Shown here piece after piece: positions 8,529 through 16,910 of a stretch of DNA of 35,849 bases. The stretch is from contig JAJHQJ010000011.1 in assembly GCA_020833415.1 (NCBI GenBank), forward strand, positions 1 to 35,849, written 5' to 3'. This DNA comes from Desulfurococcaceae archaeon. Lineage in GTDB: Archaea; Thermoproteota; Thermoprotei_A; Sulfolobales; NBVN01. The translations under genes and the position numbers were made by a program. The notes under the pieces were generated by a model that saw only the letters and a list, made by a program, of their open reading frames with translations, made no database searches and was not told the DNA's origin. Numbering within the stretch: the stretch's first letter is position 1; each line of letters begins with the position of its first letter.

Positions 8529-8807
8529 TTACTCGGTGAAGAGTCTCGTAACGTACTCTACGTCTACCGAGCTTACCCCCTCTAGGTTACTTAGAATACT
8601 CTCCAGCTCGTAGGTCCCTCCCTCGAGTTCCTCAGGCATCATTACGTATATCCTCAGTCCGTAGAGACCGAAGGCTATGTAGAACTTCTCAGCCCTAACT
8701 AGCTCGTAGTGGGGTGGTAGGGAGAGTCTTATCCTCTCCACCAGCTCGTCTAGGTTTACCTCGTCACTGGAGGGGTTTACCCTTATAGCTGCCACTACCC
8801 TACCCAT
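8529..8807 (-). CDS. ef1b: Elongation factor 1-beta (aEF1B)
   Basis: Guanine-nucleotide exchange factor that recharges archaeal EF-1A with GTP during translation. At 92 aa it is the archaeal size, comprising only the catalytic ferredoxin-like domain. Diagnostic segments are VVAAIRVNPSSDEVNLDEL at the N-terminus, the central FGLYGLRIYVMMPEE, and the end GVSSVDVEYVTRLF. It lies 9 bp after the Zn-ribbon gene, an association kept in many archaea. Downstream, a short dyad (CCACA and TGTGG around 8490-8507) precedes the prolyl oligopeptidase promoter. Confidence 0.95.
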   Translation of the reverse strand: MGRVVAAIRVNPSSDEVNLDELVERIRLSLPPHYELVRAEKFYIAFGLYGLRIYVMMPEELEGGTYELESILSNLEGVSSVDVEYVTRLFTE

Positions 8808-8816
8808 AGGGTCACC

Positions 8817-9038
8817 TCAAGGTCCTTCGAAGCCGCAGGACGGGCACCTGTACGGTGCCCCCAGCTTTTTACACCTCTCGCAACGCCAGATAACAGCCTT
8901 TCCGCAGTTAGGGCAGGTGAACCTAACAGCGCGGCTGTAGGGCTCTATAACCCTCCCGCAACTACTACACAGAGGTGGGGTACTAGCATCTATTACCACA
9001 GGTTCCCTCTCAGCTATGGTACTGCTTATCCCGGACAC
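8817..9038 (-). CDS. Small zinc-ribbon protein linked to aEF1B (HVO_2753-type)
   Basis: A 73-residue protein with four Cys pairs: CSSCG, CPNCG, CERC and CPSCGFEGP, forming two zinc ribbons. The C-terminal YRCPSCGFEGP is the hallmark of this archaeal family, whose biochemical role is unsettled; the consistent neighbourhood with aEF1B points to translation. It starts at GTG 9038, about 25 bp below its own TATA box, so the message may be leaderless. It also reads through from the pyrG-tatD genes upstream. Confidence 0.85.
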   Translation of the reverse strand: MSGISSTIAEREPVVIDASTPPLCSSCGRVIEPYSRAVRFTCPNCGKAVIWRCERCKKLGAPYRCPSCGFEGP

Positions 9039-9057
9039 CCAGCATAGAGTTTACCTA

Positions 9058-9067
9058 GGTTTTTAAG
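9058..9067 (-). promoter_or_regulatory. TATA box for the Zn-ribbon/aEF1B pair
   Basis: CTTAAAAACC on the minus strand is centred 25 bp before GTG 9038. It lies in the 42-bp gap after the TatD-like gene, giving the two translation genes an internal promoter. Confidence 0.5.
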
Positions 9068-9080
9068 TGTGCGGAGTCGG

Positions 9081-9926
9081 TTAGAGCTCAACACCGTAGT
9101 ACCTAAGCGGGGACCTCTGGAGCATTTCACGTGCGCAGTCGGGAGTTAGGGTACCTCTCGAAACGGCCTCACCCACCTCCCGCGGTATGTCCCACGGGTA
9201 CATCACCGCACCGGGTCTTCTAGGGTCGTCAAGGTAATCACTCTCGACCAGAACCCTCTCACACCTACTACCTAGGTTGGAGAGTACCTCGCTCCTACCT
9301 ACTACACTTACGTAGAAGCCCTCCGAGATGTAGGTAGGTGCTTGGGTAGGTGGTACGTGGTGCACTAGTACCCTCTCTAGGCTAAGACGTGCGTACCTCG
9401 CTAGGATCTTCAGGCTCTCGGAGGTCACTCTCCCAGAGCTCTTGCTGTGTATGTGGATAGGTAGTGAGTAGTCCCTAGCTAACTCCATGGCCTTAACCGT
9501 CAGGACCTCACTTAGGGCGATAGACTCAGGTGTAGCTGGGTAGTGAGGTCTACCGAACTCCCCCAATCCATCAGCTAACCCCTCGCGTACACATCTCTCG
9601 AGGTACTTCAGTACCCTCTCTACGAGATCTACGTAGAGTGCGTCCAGGCTCCTACTCGACCTAGCTAACCTATCCACGGTGGCTGGGTGTACACCGGCTA
9701 GGCAGAGGACCCCTCCGAACTCCTCCCTAACCTTACCACATAGCTGTAGGTGTATGTCTATAGACTTCAGAACACCGTCTAAGCTCGTTTCAAGACCGTA
9801 GCTACTGGGGGTGAGGCCTACTAGGGCTATAAGCCTCCCACCAGACCTTCTAAACTCCCTTACAACAGCTTCGTAACCCAAGCCGGCCGTAGATGCATGT
9901 GCATGGGAGTCTACGTACCAGTCCAA
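9081..9926 (-). CDS. TatD-like metal-dependent hydrolase
   Basis: TIM-barrel amidohydrolase of the TatD-related group; relatives act as DNases or phosphoesterases, and archaeal members are mostly uncharacterised. Metal-ligand motifs are visible in order: DSHAHAS (residues 6-12), GEFGRPHYP, IHIHSKSSG, VHHVPP and the Asp of VESDYLDDP. At 281 aa it is normal in length. It starts at TTG 9926, 14 bp after pyrG, so it is probably co-transcribed. It may be a tRNA or nucleotide repair hydrolase; the substrate cannot be read from the sequence. Confidence 0.75.
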   Translation of the reverse strand: MDWYVDSHAHASTAGLGYEAVVREFRRSGGRLIALVGLTPSSYGLETSLDGVLKSIDIHLQLCGKVREEFGGVLCLAGVHPATVDRLARSSRSLDALYVDLVERVLKYLERCVREGLADGLGEFGRPHYPATPESIALSEVLTVKAMELARDYSLPIHIHSKSSGRVTSESLKILARYARLSLERVLVHHVPPTQAPTYISEGFYVSVVGRSEVLSNLGSRCERVLVESDYLDDPRRPGAVMYPWDIPREVGEAVSRGTLTPDCAREMLQRSPLRYYGVEL

Positions 9927-9940
9927 GGAGCGTTCCCCGA

Positions 9941-11560
<1,620 letters not shown>

Positions 11561-11619
11561 CTATTAAGCTTAAAAGCACTAACCCCTATATGGAACGGCT
11601 AGTGGGAGGGTGATGGTAG

Positions 11620-12141
11620 GTGGCGTTCGAGGAGGCCTTGAAGCAACTCAGAGCATACTTAGATAGGTTTGAGGAGGTTAGGAGTAGGGCTTTGAAGAGT
11701 CTACCTAAGCAGAGGGCTGTTTGTCTAGACGTAGTCTTCGAACTACTTACGAAGACCCTGACCGCGGTTAGGATCGTAGCAGCTATAGAAGAGCATGCTG
11801 CAGTTAGCTCCGGGGTTAAGGGGGTCTGCGGAGGGGCTTTCCTCACACTCTCGCAGTCCGAGAGCTCCTTCACCCGTCTAAAGCCTCTGAGGTCCGTTAG
11901 CTACGACCCGGCTAGGGGGGCGGTTAGGATATCCTACGGAGGTTCCCACGTAGAGATAACCAGAAACTCCATAGATGTGAACCTAGAGGGGGTTAGCAGG
12001 TCCGTGAACTACCTAGACACAGCGGAACTAGCTAACAACGCAGCTGAGTACGTAGCTGTACTGAACAGGGCTAAGGTACTCGTAGAGCTTCTACTACCCT
12101 CCCTAACATCCTGTGCTAAGGTACTCGGTGTAAAGCTGTAG
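11620..12141 (+). CDS. Conserved-looking protein of unknown function upstream of rps7
   Basis: I do not recognise this 173-residue protein. The first ~65 residues and the last ~45 look helical and leucine/alanine rich; the middle (VSYDPARGAVRISYGGSHVE) looks like paired beta strands. There are four Cys, none in a CxxC motif, and no signal peptide or membrane segment. The GTG start at 11620 follows GGGAGGGTGAT, a possible ribosome site. Its stop abuts the rps7 start with no spacer, so the two are translated from one message, which hints at a translation or RNA role. Codon use matches its neighbours. Confidence 0.7.
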   Translation: MAFEEALKQLRAYLDRFEEVRSRALKSLPKQRAVCLDVVFELLTKTLTAVRIVAAIEEHAAVSSGVKGVCGGAFLTLSQSESSFTRLKPLRSVSYDPARGAVRISYGGSHVEITRNSIDVNLEGVSRSVNYLDTAELANNAAEYVAVLNRAKVLVELLLPSLTSCAKVLGVKL

Positions 12142-12759
12142 GTGAACGCTGTGAGCTCCACTACGGCTGTTCAGCAGAGGGTTGAGGTAGTACCTACGGA
12201 GATAAAGCTATTCGGTAAGTGGGACTACGTAAACGTACAGGTTAGGGACCCGAGCCTAAAAAAGTACATATGCCTAAGACCCTACTACATCCCGCATACC
12301 GGGGGTAGACACGAACACAGGAGATTCGGTAAGGCCGAAGTACCTATAGTTGAGAGACTTATGAACAAGCTCATGAGGCCTGGTAGGAATACCGGTAAGA
12401 AGCACCTAGCCTACAACATAGTTAGGCTAGCCTTCGATATAATCTACGAGAGGACTGGGGAGAACCCGATACAGGTCCTAGTAAGAGCTATAGAGAACAG
12501 CTCCCCGCGTGAGGAGACCACTAGGATAATGTACGGAGGTATAATATACCACGTCGCTGTGGACGTATCACCTCTAAGGAGGGTAGACCTAGCCCTCAGG
12601 TTCCTAACCGAGGGAGCCAGACTCGCGGCCTTCAAGTCGACTAAACACATAGCAGAGTGCTTAGCTGAGGAGATCATGCTGGCAGCAAACAACGACCCGA
12701 AGAGCTATGCGATATCTAGAAAGGACGAGATAGAGAGGATAGCCCTCAGCTCCAGGTAG
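12142..12759 (+). CDS. rps7: 30S ribosomal protein S7
   Basis: Primary rRNA-binding protein that organises the head of the small subunit. Typical S7 stretches are visible: [39 protein letters not shown] (shared by archaeal and eukaryotic S5/S7), [20 protein letters not shown] and the C-terminal [12 protein letters not shown]. At 205 aa it has the archaeal N-terminal extension. It starts at GTG directly after the preceding gene. Rps12 and EF-1A, common partners of rps7, are not adjacent here. Confidence 0.95.
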   Translation: MNAVSSTTAVQQRVEVVPTEIKLFGKWDYVNVQVRDPSLKKYICLRPYYIPHTGGRHEHRRFGKAEVPIVERLMNKLMRPGRNTGKKHLAYNIVRLAFDIIYERTGENPIQVLVRAIENSSPREETTRIMYGGIIYHVAVDVSPLRRVDLALRFLTEGARLAAFKSTKHIAECLAEEIMLAANNDPKSYAISRKDEIERIALSSR

Positions 12760-12867
12760 AGGAACCCCGCTAGGCTATTACAGATTTGTCGATATGTTCG
12801 GGTATCTGTGAGTACCTGTAGATCTTAGCGCTGTAGAGTAGTGTTTAAGTATCCCTACTCCCACCGT

Positions 12868-13020
12868 AGTTTCTTAGATGATCCGCACTGCGGTGACTCT
12901 ATGAACTCGGATGGGAGCTCCGTGGTGTTGGGCTCGACGGGGGCCCATGGGGTGTAGGTGAGGCTGGCGAACCCACACCGAGGTCCAACCCTGCCAGCGG
13001 AACCGCAAGTACACAGAGAT
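12868..13020 (+). ncRNA. Candidate structured small RNA (class unassigned)
   Basis: The 364-bp gap between rps7 and porG holds no credible reading frame but several stems: CCGC-ACT-GCGG (about 12883-12893), GAACTC with GAGCTC (about 12904-12920), GTTGG with CCAAC (about 12927-12989) enclosing GGTGT...ACACC capped by GGT-GA...GA-ACC, and GCGG-AA-CCGC (about 12998-13007) followed by ACACA. A TATA-like TTTAAGTA at 12844-12851 is spaced for a start near 12868-12875. The tandem GA closure and terminal ACA recall an H/ACA guide RNA, but I cannot establish that; RNase P and SRP signatures were not found. Confidence 0.35.
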
Positions 13021-13085
13021 ACCATCGAGTACCGTTAGCGGGAAAACGCACTTACTTAGGGTAGTATATTGCTACAACCTATCTA

Positions 13086-13094
13086 CTTATTTTA
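13086..13094 (+). promoter_or_regulatory. TATA box for the por operon
   Basis: CTTATTTTA is centred about 34 bp before the porG ATG at 13124. The transcript would start near 13116 and include part of GGGAG just before the start codon. Confidence 0.5.
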
Positions 13095-13123
13095 CCTACC
13101 GCACTAAGTGCTTAGGGAGTTAG

Positions 13124-13672
13124 ATGCTAACCGAGGTTAGGTGGCACGGTCGGGGAGGACAGGGTGCGGTAACGGCAGCTGAGCTTACAGCCTACGCATC
13201 GATAGTAAGAGGGCTCTACGCCCTAGCCTTCCCGGAGTTCGGTGCTGAGAGGAGGGGGGCCCCAGTTACGGCCTATAACAGGATATCCGATAGGGTTATA
13301 TACGATAGGTCACCCGTGGAGAGGCCAGATATAGTTGTAATACTGGACCCGTCCATGGTTAACCTGGAGACTGTCCGGGGACTGAAGGAGGGTGGTTTCA
13401 TTATAGCTAACACAGCTAAGAAAGGTCAAGAGCTTAGGGCTATCCTCGGTGAGAGGTACAGAATCGCTTACCTAAATGCAACGGCTATAGCTATGGAGGT
13501 CTTCAGACTACCCATAGTCAATACAGCCATGGTGGCAGCCCTAGTAGCAGCTACGAAGGTAGTCGACCTAGACGCCGTTCTAGAGGCTGTTAGAGCTAGG
13601 TTTAGTGCTAGGCTAGCATCCCTTAATGAGCAGGTAATTAGGAGGGCCTACGAGTTAACTGAGGTAATGTAG
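13124..13672 (+). CDS. porG: 2-oxoacid (pyruvate-type):ferredoxin oxidoreductase, gamma subunit
   Basis: Subunit of the cytosolic complex that oxidises pyruvate or related 2-oxoacids to acyl-CoA and CO2 with reduction of ferredoxin. The N-terminal VRWHGRGGQGAVTAAELTA is the family signature, and FPEFGAERRGAPVTAYNRIS is equally conserved; the 182-aa length is standard. It is first of a four-gene operon (gamma, delta, alpha, beta) in which all junctions touch or overlap. Substrate (pyruvate, 2-oxoisovalerate or other) cannot be fixed by sequence alone; the separate four-subunit arrangement favours the pyruvate/isovalerate type. Confidence 0.92.
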   Translation: MLTEVRWHGRGGQGAVTAAELTAYASIVRGLYALAFPEFGAERRGAPVTAYNRISDRVIYDRSPVERPDIVVILDPSMVNLETVRGLKEGGFIIANTAKKGQELRAILGERYRIAYLNATAIAMEVFRLPIVNTAMVAALVAATKVVDLDAVLEAVRARFSARLASLNEQVIRRAYELTEVM

Positions 13673-13990
13673 ATGGCTAAGCTACCCGGCTGGAGGGAGC
13701 TACCTAGAGGGGCTGTCATACTGGAGCCAGGGTCCTCGGTAAGGTATAAGACAGATAGCTGGAGGGTCTTGAGGCCTGTAATAGATCAGGAAAGGTGCAT
13801 TAGGTGTAGGATATGCTGGACCTACTGCCCCGAGCCGGCCATTATCGAGGTTGAGGAGCCCTATACCACGAAGACTGGGAGGGCCTACAGAATTAGCTAC
13901 AGGATCGACTACGACTACTGTAAGGGGTGCGGTATCTGTGCTGAGGAGTGTCCGGTTAAGGCTATAACGATGATTGAGGAGGTGGTGTAG
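13673..13990 (+). CDS. porD: 2-oxoacid:ferredoxin oxidoreductase, delta (ferredoxin-like) subunit
   Basis: A 105-residue electron-transfer subunit carrying two [4Fe-4S] clusters: CIRCRICWTYCPEP and CKGCGICAEECPVKA, each with the full CxxCxxCxxxCP set. It passes electrons from the beta-subunit site to external ferredoxin. Its ATG follows the porG stop with no gap, so translation is coupled. Confidence 0.93.
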   Translation: MAKLPGWRELPRGAVILEPGSSVRYKTDSWRVLRPVIDQERCIRCRICWTYCPEPAIIEVEEPYTTKTGRAYRISYRIDYDYCKGCGICAEECPVKAITMIEEVV

Positions 13991-15181
13991 GTGGGTAGGA
14001 AGGTAATACCCCTATCGGGGAACCACGCAGTAGCCTACGCAGCTAAGGCCGTAGACGTAGACGTAATCGCAGCCTACCCGATCACACCTCAGACAGCAGT
14101 AGTCGAGAAGCTGGCTGAGTTCGTAGCTAACGGGGAGCTGGATGCAGAGTTCATACACGTAGAGTCGGAGCACTCAGCCCTCTCAGCAGTTGTAGGGGCT
14201 TCAGCAGCTGGTGCTAGGGTGTTCACAGCGACCTCAGCTCAGGGGCTCCTACTGATGTACGAGATAATGCACATAGCCTCAACCATGAGACTACCGGTAG
14301 TTATGTCTATAGCTACTAGGGCCATATCGGCACCGATCAACATATGGTGTGACCACAGCGACTTCATGGCCGCGTCAGATACCGGGTGGGTGATGTTCAT
14401 GGCCTTGAACGCCCAGGAGGCTCACGACCTAACCGTAGCTGCCTACAGGATCGCGGAGGACCCGGAGGTGGAGCTACCGGTAGCTGTAGGCTACGACGGC
14501 TTCTGGCTCTCACATACTGTGGAGCCCGTGGAGGTCCTAGATACGGACGAGGCCCTCAAGTACGCACCTAAGAGGTATAGGCGGTACGTTCTAGACCCCG
14601 AGAGACCTATAACTATGGGTCCGCTAGCCTCACCCGATTGGTACTTCGAGTTCAGAGTACAGCTCCACGAAGCTGTTGAGAAGTCCCGGGAGGTTATCCT
14701 CAGGGCGTTCGACGAGTTCGGGAGGAGCTTTGGGAGGACCTACAGACCCGTAGACGGGTACTACACTGAGGATGCAACTGTAGTACTGATCTCGATGGGT
14801 AGTGCCTCCGGGACAGCCCTAGCCTACGTTGAGGAGGCTAGGAGGTCTGGCGTTAAGGTAGGGCTAGTTAACGTTAGGCAGTTCAGGCCCTTCCCTGAGG
14901 AAGAGCTCTACAAACACGTAGAGAGGGCTGGGGTGGTAGCTGTGGTCGATAGAGCTATCAACTCGGGCTCAGCATTCGTAGGCCCTCTATACTCTGACGT
15001 AGCGCTAACCTTCTTTAAGAGAGGGTTCGACATCCCGGTACTGGACTTCGTGGTAGGCCTCGGCGGTAGGGCTGTTACTAGGAGGGATTTCGACGAGATA
15101 ACTAGGAGGTCCCTAGCCTACCTAGGTAAGAGGATGAGGGACGTTAAGCAGCACTACGCTTTCATCGGGGTGAGAGAGTGA
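13991..15181 (+). CDS. porA: 2-oxoacid:ferredoxin oxidoreductase, alpha subunit
   Basis: Large subunit of the oxoacid-oxidising complex, contributing to the thiamine diphosphate pocket. YPITPQTAVVEKLAEF (near residue 35) is the diagnostic motif, followed by FIHVESEHSALSAVVGASAA and the FTATSAQGL segment. The C-terminal third (VLISMGSASGTALAYVEEAR, VGLVNVRQFRPFPEEEL) is the transketolase C-terminal-like domain. At 396 aa it is full length. GTG start directly after porD; it ends in a 4-bp GTGA overlap with porB. Confidence 0.93.
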   Translation: MGRKVIPLSGNHAVAYAAKAVDVDVIAAYPITPQTAVVEKLAEFVANGELDAEFIHVESEHSALSAVVGASAAGARVFTATSAQGLLLMYEIMHIASTMRLPVVMSIATRAISAPINIWCDHSDFMAASDTGWVMFMALNAQEAHDLTVAAYRIAEDPEVELPVAVGYDGFWLSHTVEPVEVLDTDEALKYAPKRYRRYVLDPERPITMGPLASPDWYFEFRVQLHEAVEKSREVILRAFDEFGRSFGRTYRPVDGYYTEDATVVLISMGSASGTALAYVEEARRSGVKVGLVNVRQFRPFPEEELYKHVERAGVVAVVDRAINSGSAFVGPLYSDVALTFFKRGFDIPVLDFVVGLGGRAVTRRDFDEITRRSLAYLGKRMRDVKQHYAFIGVRE

Positions 15182-16125
15182 GCTCCGTAACCATAGCTAC
15201 TCTACCTAGGGAGGAGCTCCTAGCACCTGGTCACAGGATGTGCCAGGGCTGTGGAGCGGCCATAGTAATGAGGCACCTACTTAAGGCCCTAGGTAAGAAC
15301 GTGATAATAGCCCATGCAACTGGTTGCGTTGAGGTTACAACAACCCTCTACCCGGAGACAGCCTGGAGAGTTCCCTGGGTACACGTAGCCTTCGAGAACG
15401 CGGCCGCGGTTGCCTCAGGTATCGAGGCAGCAATTAAGGTGCTGAAGAGGAAGGGGGTTATAGAGAGCTCGAAGAAGGTTAAGGTAGTTGCAATAGGGGG
15501 TGACGGCGGTACCGTAGACATAGGTCTGCAGGCCCTCTCCGGGATGCTGGAGAGAGGGCATAACATACTCTACGTACTCTACGACAACGAGGCATACATG
15601 AATACGGGTATCCAGAGGAGCGGTGCTACACCGATGTATGCCTGGACCACTACGACCCCAGCTGGTAAGGTGTGGAGGGGTGAGTGGAGGAGGAAGAAGG
15701 ACATAGTATCAATAGTTAGAGCCCACGGGGTACCCTACGCTGCGACGGTCAACTTCGCCTACATAACGGACTTCTACACCAAGATTAGGAAGGCGGCAGA
15801 GATCGAGGGGCCGACGTTCATACACGCGTTCGCCCCTTGCGTACCTGGGTGGAGGTACGAGCCCCACCTCACCGTTAAGATAGCTAAGCTAGCCGTTCAA
15901 ACAGGTATCTGGGTAAACTACGAGATCGAGAAGGGGGTCTTCAGGGTAACGACCCCAGTACCTAGGAGACTACCTGTAGGGGAGTACCTAAAGCTTCAGG
16001 GTAGGTTCGCTCACCTAACTAAGGAGGAGATCGAGACAATACAGAGGATCGTTGACGAGGACGTAGAATACATAAACAAGCTAGCCGGAGCTACGGTAAT
16101 AGGACCAGTTGAGAGGAAGGGCTAA
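15178..16125 (+). CDS. porB: 2-oxoacid:ferredoxin oxidoreductase, beta subunit
   Basis: Catalytic subunit binding thiamine diphosphate, magnesium and a proximal iron-sulfur cluster. GHRMCQGCGAAI near the N-terminus and ATGCVEVTT supply cluster cysteines; GGDGGTVDIGLQALSGMLER and YDNEAYMNTGIQRSGATP form the TPP motif (GDG through NxxYxNTG). A later cysteine is in AFAPCVPGW. Length 315 aa is typical. It closes the operon and overlaps the end of the convergent nitrilase-like gene by 4 bp. Confidence 0.94.
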   Translation: MSSVTIATLPREELLAPGHRMCQGCGAAIVMRHLLKALGKNVIIAHATGCVEVTTTLYPETAWRVPWVHVAFENAAAVASGIEAAIKVLKRKGVIESSKKVKVVAIGGDGGTVDIGLQALSGMLERGHNILYVLYDNEAYMNTGIQRSGATPMYAWTTTTPAGKVWRGEWRRKKDIVSIVRAHGVPYAATVNFAYITDFYTKIRKAAEIEGPTFIHAFAPCVPGWRYEPHLTVKIAKLAVQTGIWVNYEIEKGVFRVTTPVPRRLPVGEYLKLQGRFAHLTKEEIETIQRIVDEDVEYINKLAGATVIGPVERKG

Positions 16126-16910
16126 GTTAGTCCAACCCTTTTATTTAACTCCCTCACTATCTCCACGTACAACTTCCTAAGCTCAGGGTCCTCCCTAGTC
16201 CTACCTGAGGAGGGAGCTATACTCACGTATACAACCTCAGACCTCTCCTCAGTAGATAGGTCTACGGGTCTACCATCGCTTCTAACTAGGACCGTCGGGG
16301 TTGTACCACCCTCGGAGTACCCTCCAGCTACTATTACGTGAATACGGTTCTCCACAGCTCTAGTACGTGAGGTAGCTACCAGAACCTCAGGGTCTAAGTC
16401 TAGGAGTGGGGGTACCATACCGATCATGACGTCCGCCCCTGAGTAGGTGCAGTACCTAACTACCTCGGGGTAGAGTATGTCATCCAGTACTGTAAGGCAT
16501 ATACGTAGGCTACCTACATTAACTAGGGGAGACCTCCCGGTATAACCCCCACAGTAGGGGTTTAGCTTCACTACCTTCCTAGCAACCTCCTGACCAGTAA
16601 CGGCGTCCACAACGGAGAGAAACGATGCGTTACCGAACTTTACTAAAGCTGGTCCGGCGAAGACCCTCCCCGAGGAGCTCTGTAGGGTGGCTAAGCGCTC
16701 TAGTAAGGCCCTTACGGACCTCCTGTACGAGGTGTAGCTCTTCCTACCAGTTACAAGGTCCCTTAAGGGCTTAACCGTTAAGGGGACTACGGAAGCGTCA
16801 ACCTGTCTAACCCCTCTGGAAAGCTCTGTAAGCTCCCTCAGGAACTCGCGGAAACCCGTACCTAGGTTAAGCCTGTAGACTGCTAGAGTTACCGTACCTT
16901 GCGTCTCCAT
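16122..16910 (-). CDS. Nitrilase-fold protein, probably catalytically inactive
   Basis: The fold of the carbon-nitrogen hydrolase family is recognisable: the opening strand TVTLAVYRLNL, the FAGPALVKFGN region, ARKVVKLNPY (equivalent to the YRKxHLxP catalytic Lys region), LRICLTVLDDILYPEVVRYC, GADVMIGMVPP and SRTRAVENRIHVIVAGG. Two of three catalytic positions look lost: the Glu site reads VVPLTVKP (PL instead of PE) and the Cys site reads LDDILYPE where active members have CYDxxFPE. I chose ATG 16910 because the homology begins there; an upstream GTG/ATG extension to 17009 would run deeper into the reverse gyrase gene. The 44-bp overlap with reverse gyrase implies co-expression. It may be a structural or regulatory relative. 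Confidence 0.6.
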   Translation of the reverse strand: METQGTVTLAVYRLNLGTGFREFLRELTELSRGVRQVDASVVPLTVKPLRDLVTGRKSYTSYRRSVRALLERLATLQSSSGRVFAGPALVKFGNASFLSVVDAVTGQEVARKVVKLNPYCGGYTGRSPLVNVGSLRICLTVLDDILYPEVVRYCTYSGADVMIGMVPPLLDLDPEVLVATSRTRAVENRIHVIVAGGYSEGGTTPTVLVRSDGRPVDLSTEERSEVVYVSIAPSSGRTREDPELRKLYVEIVRELNKRVGLT

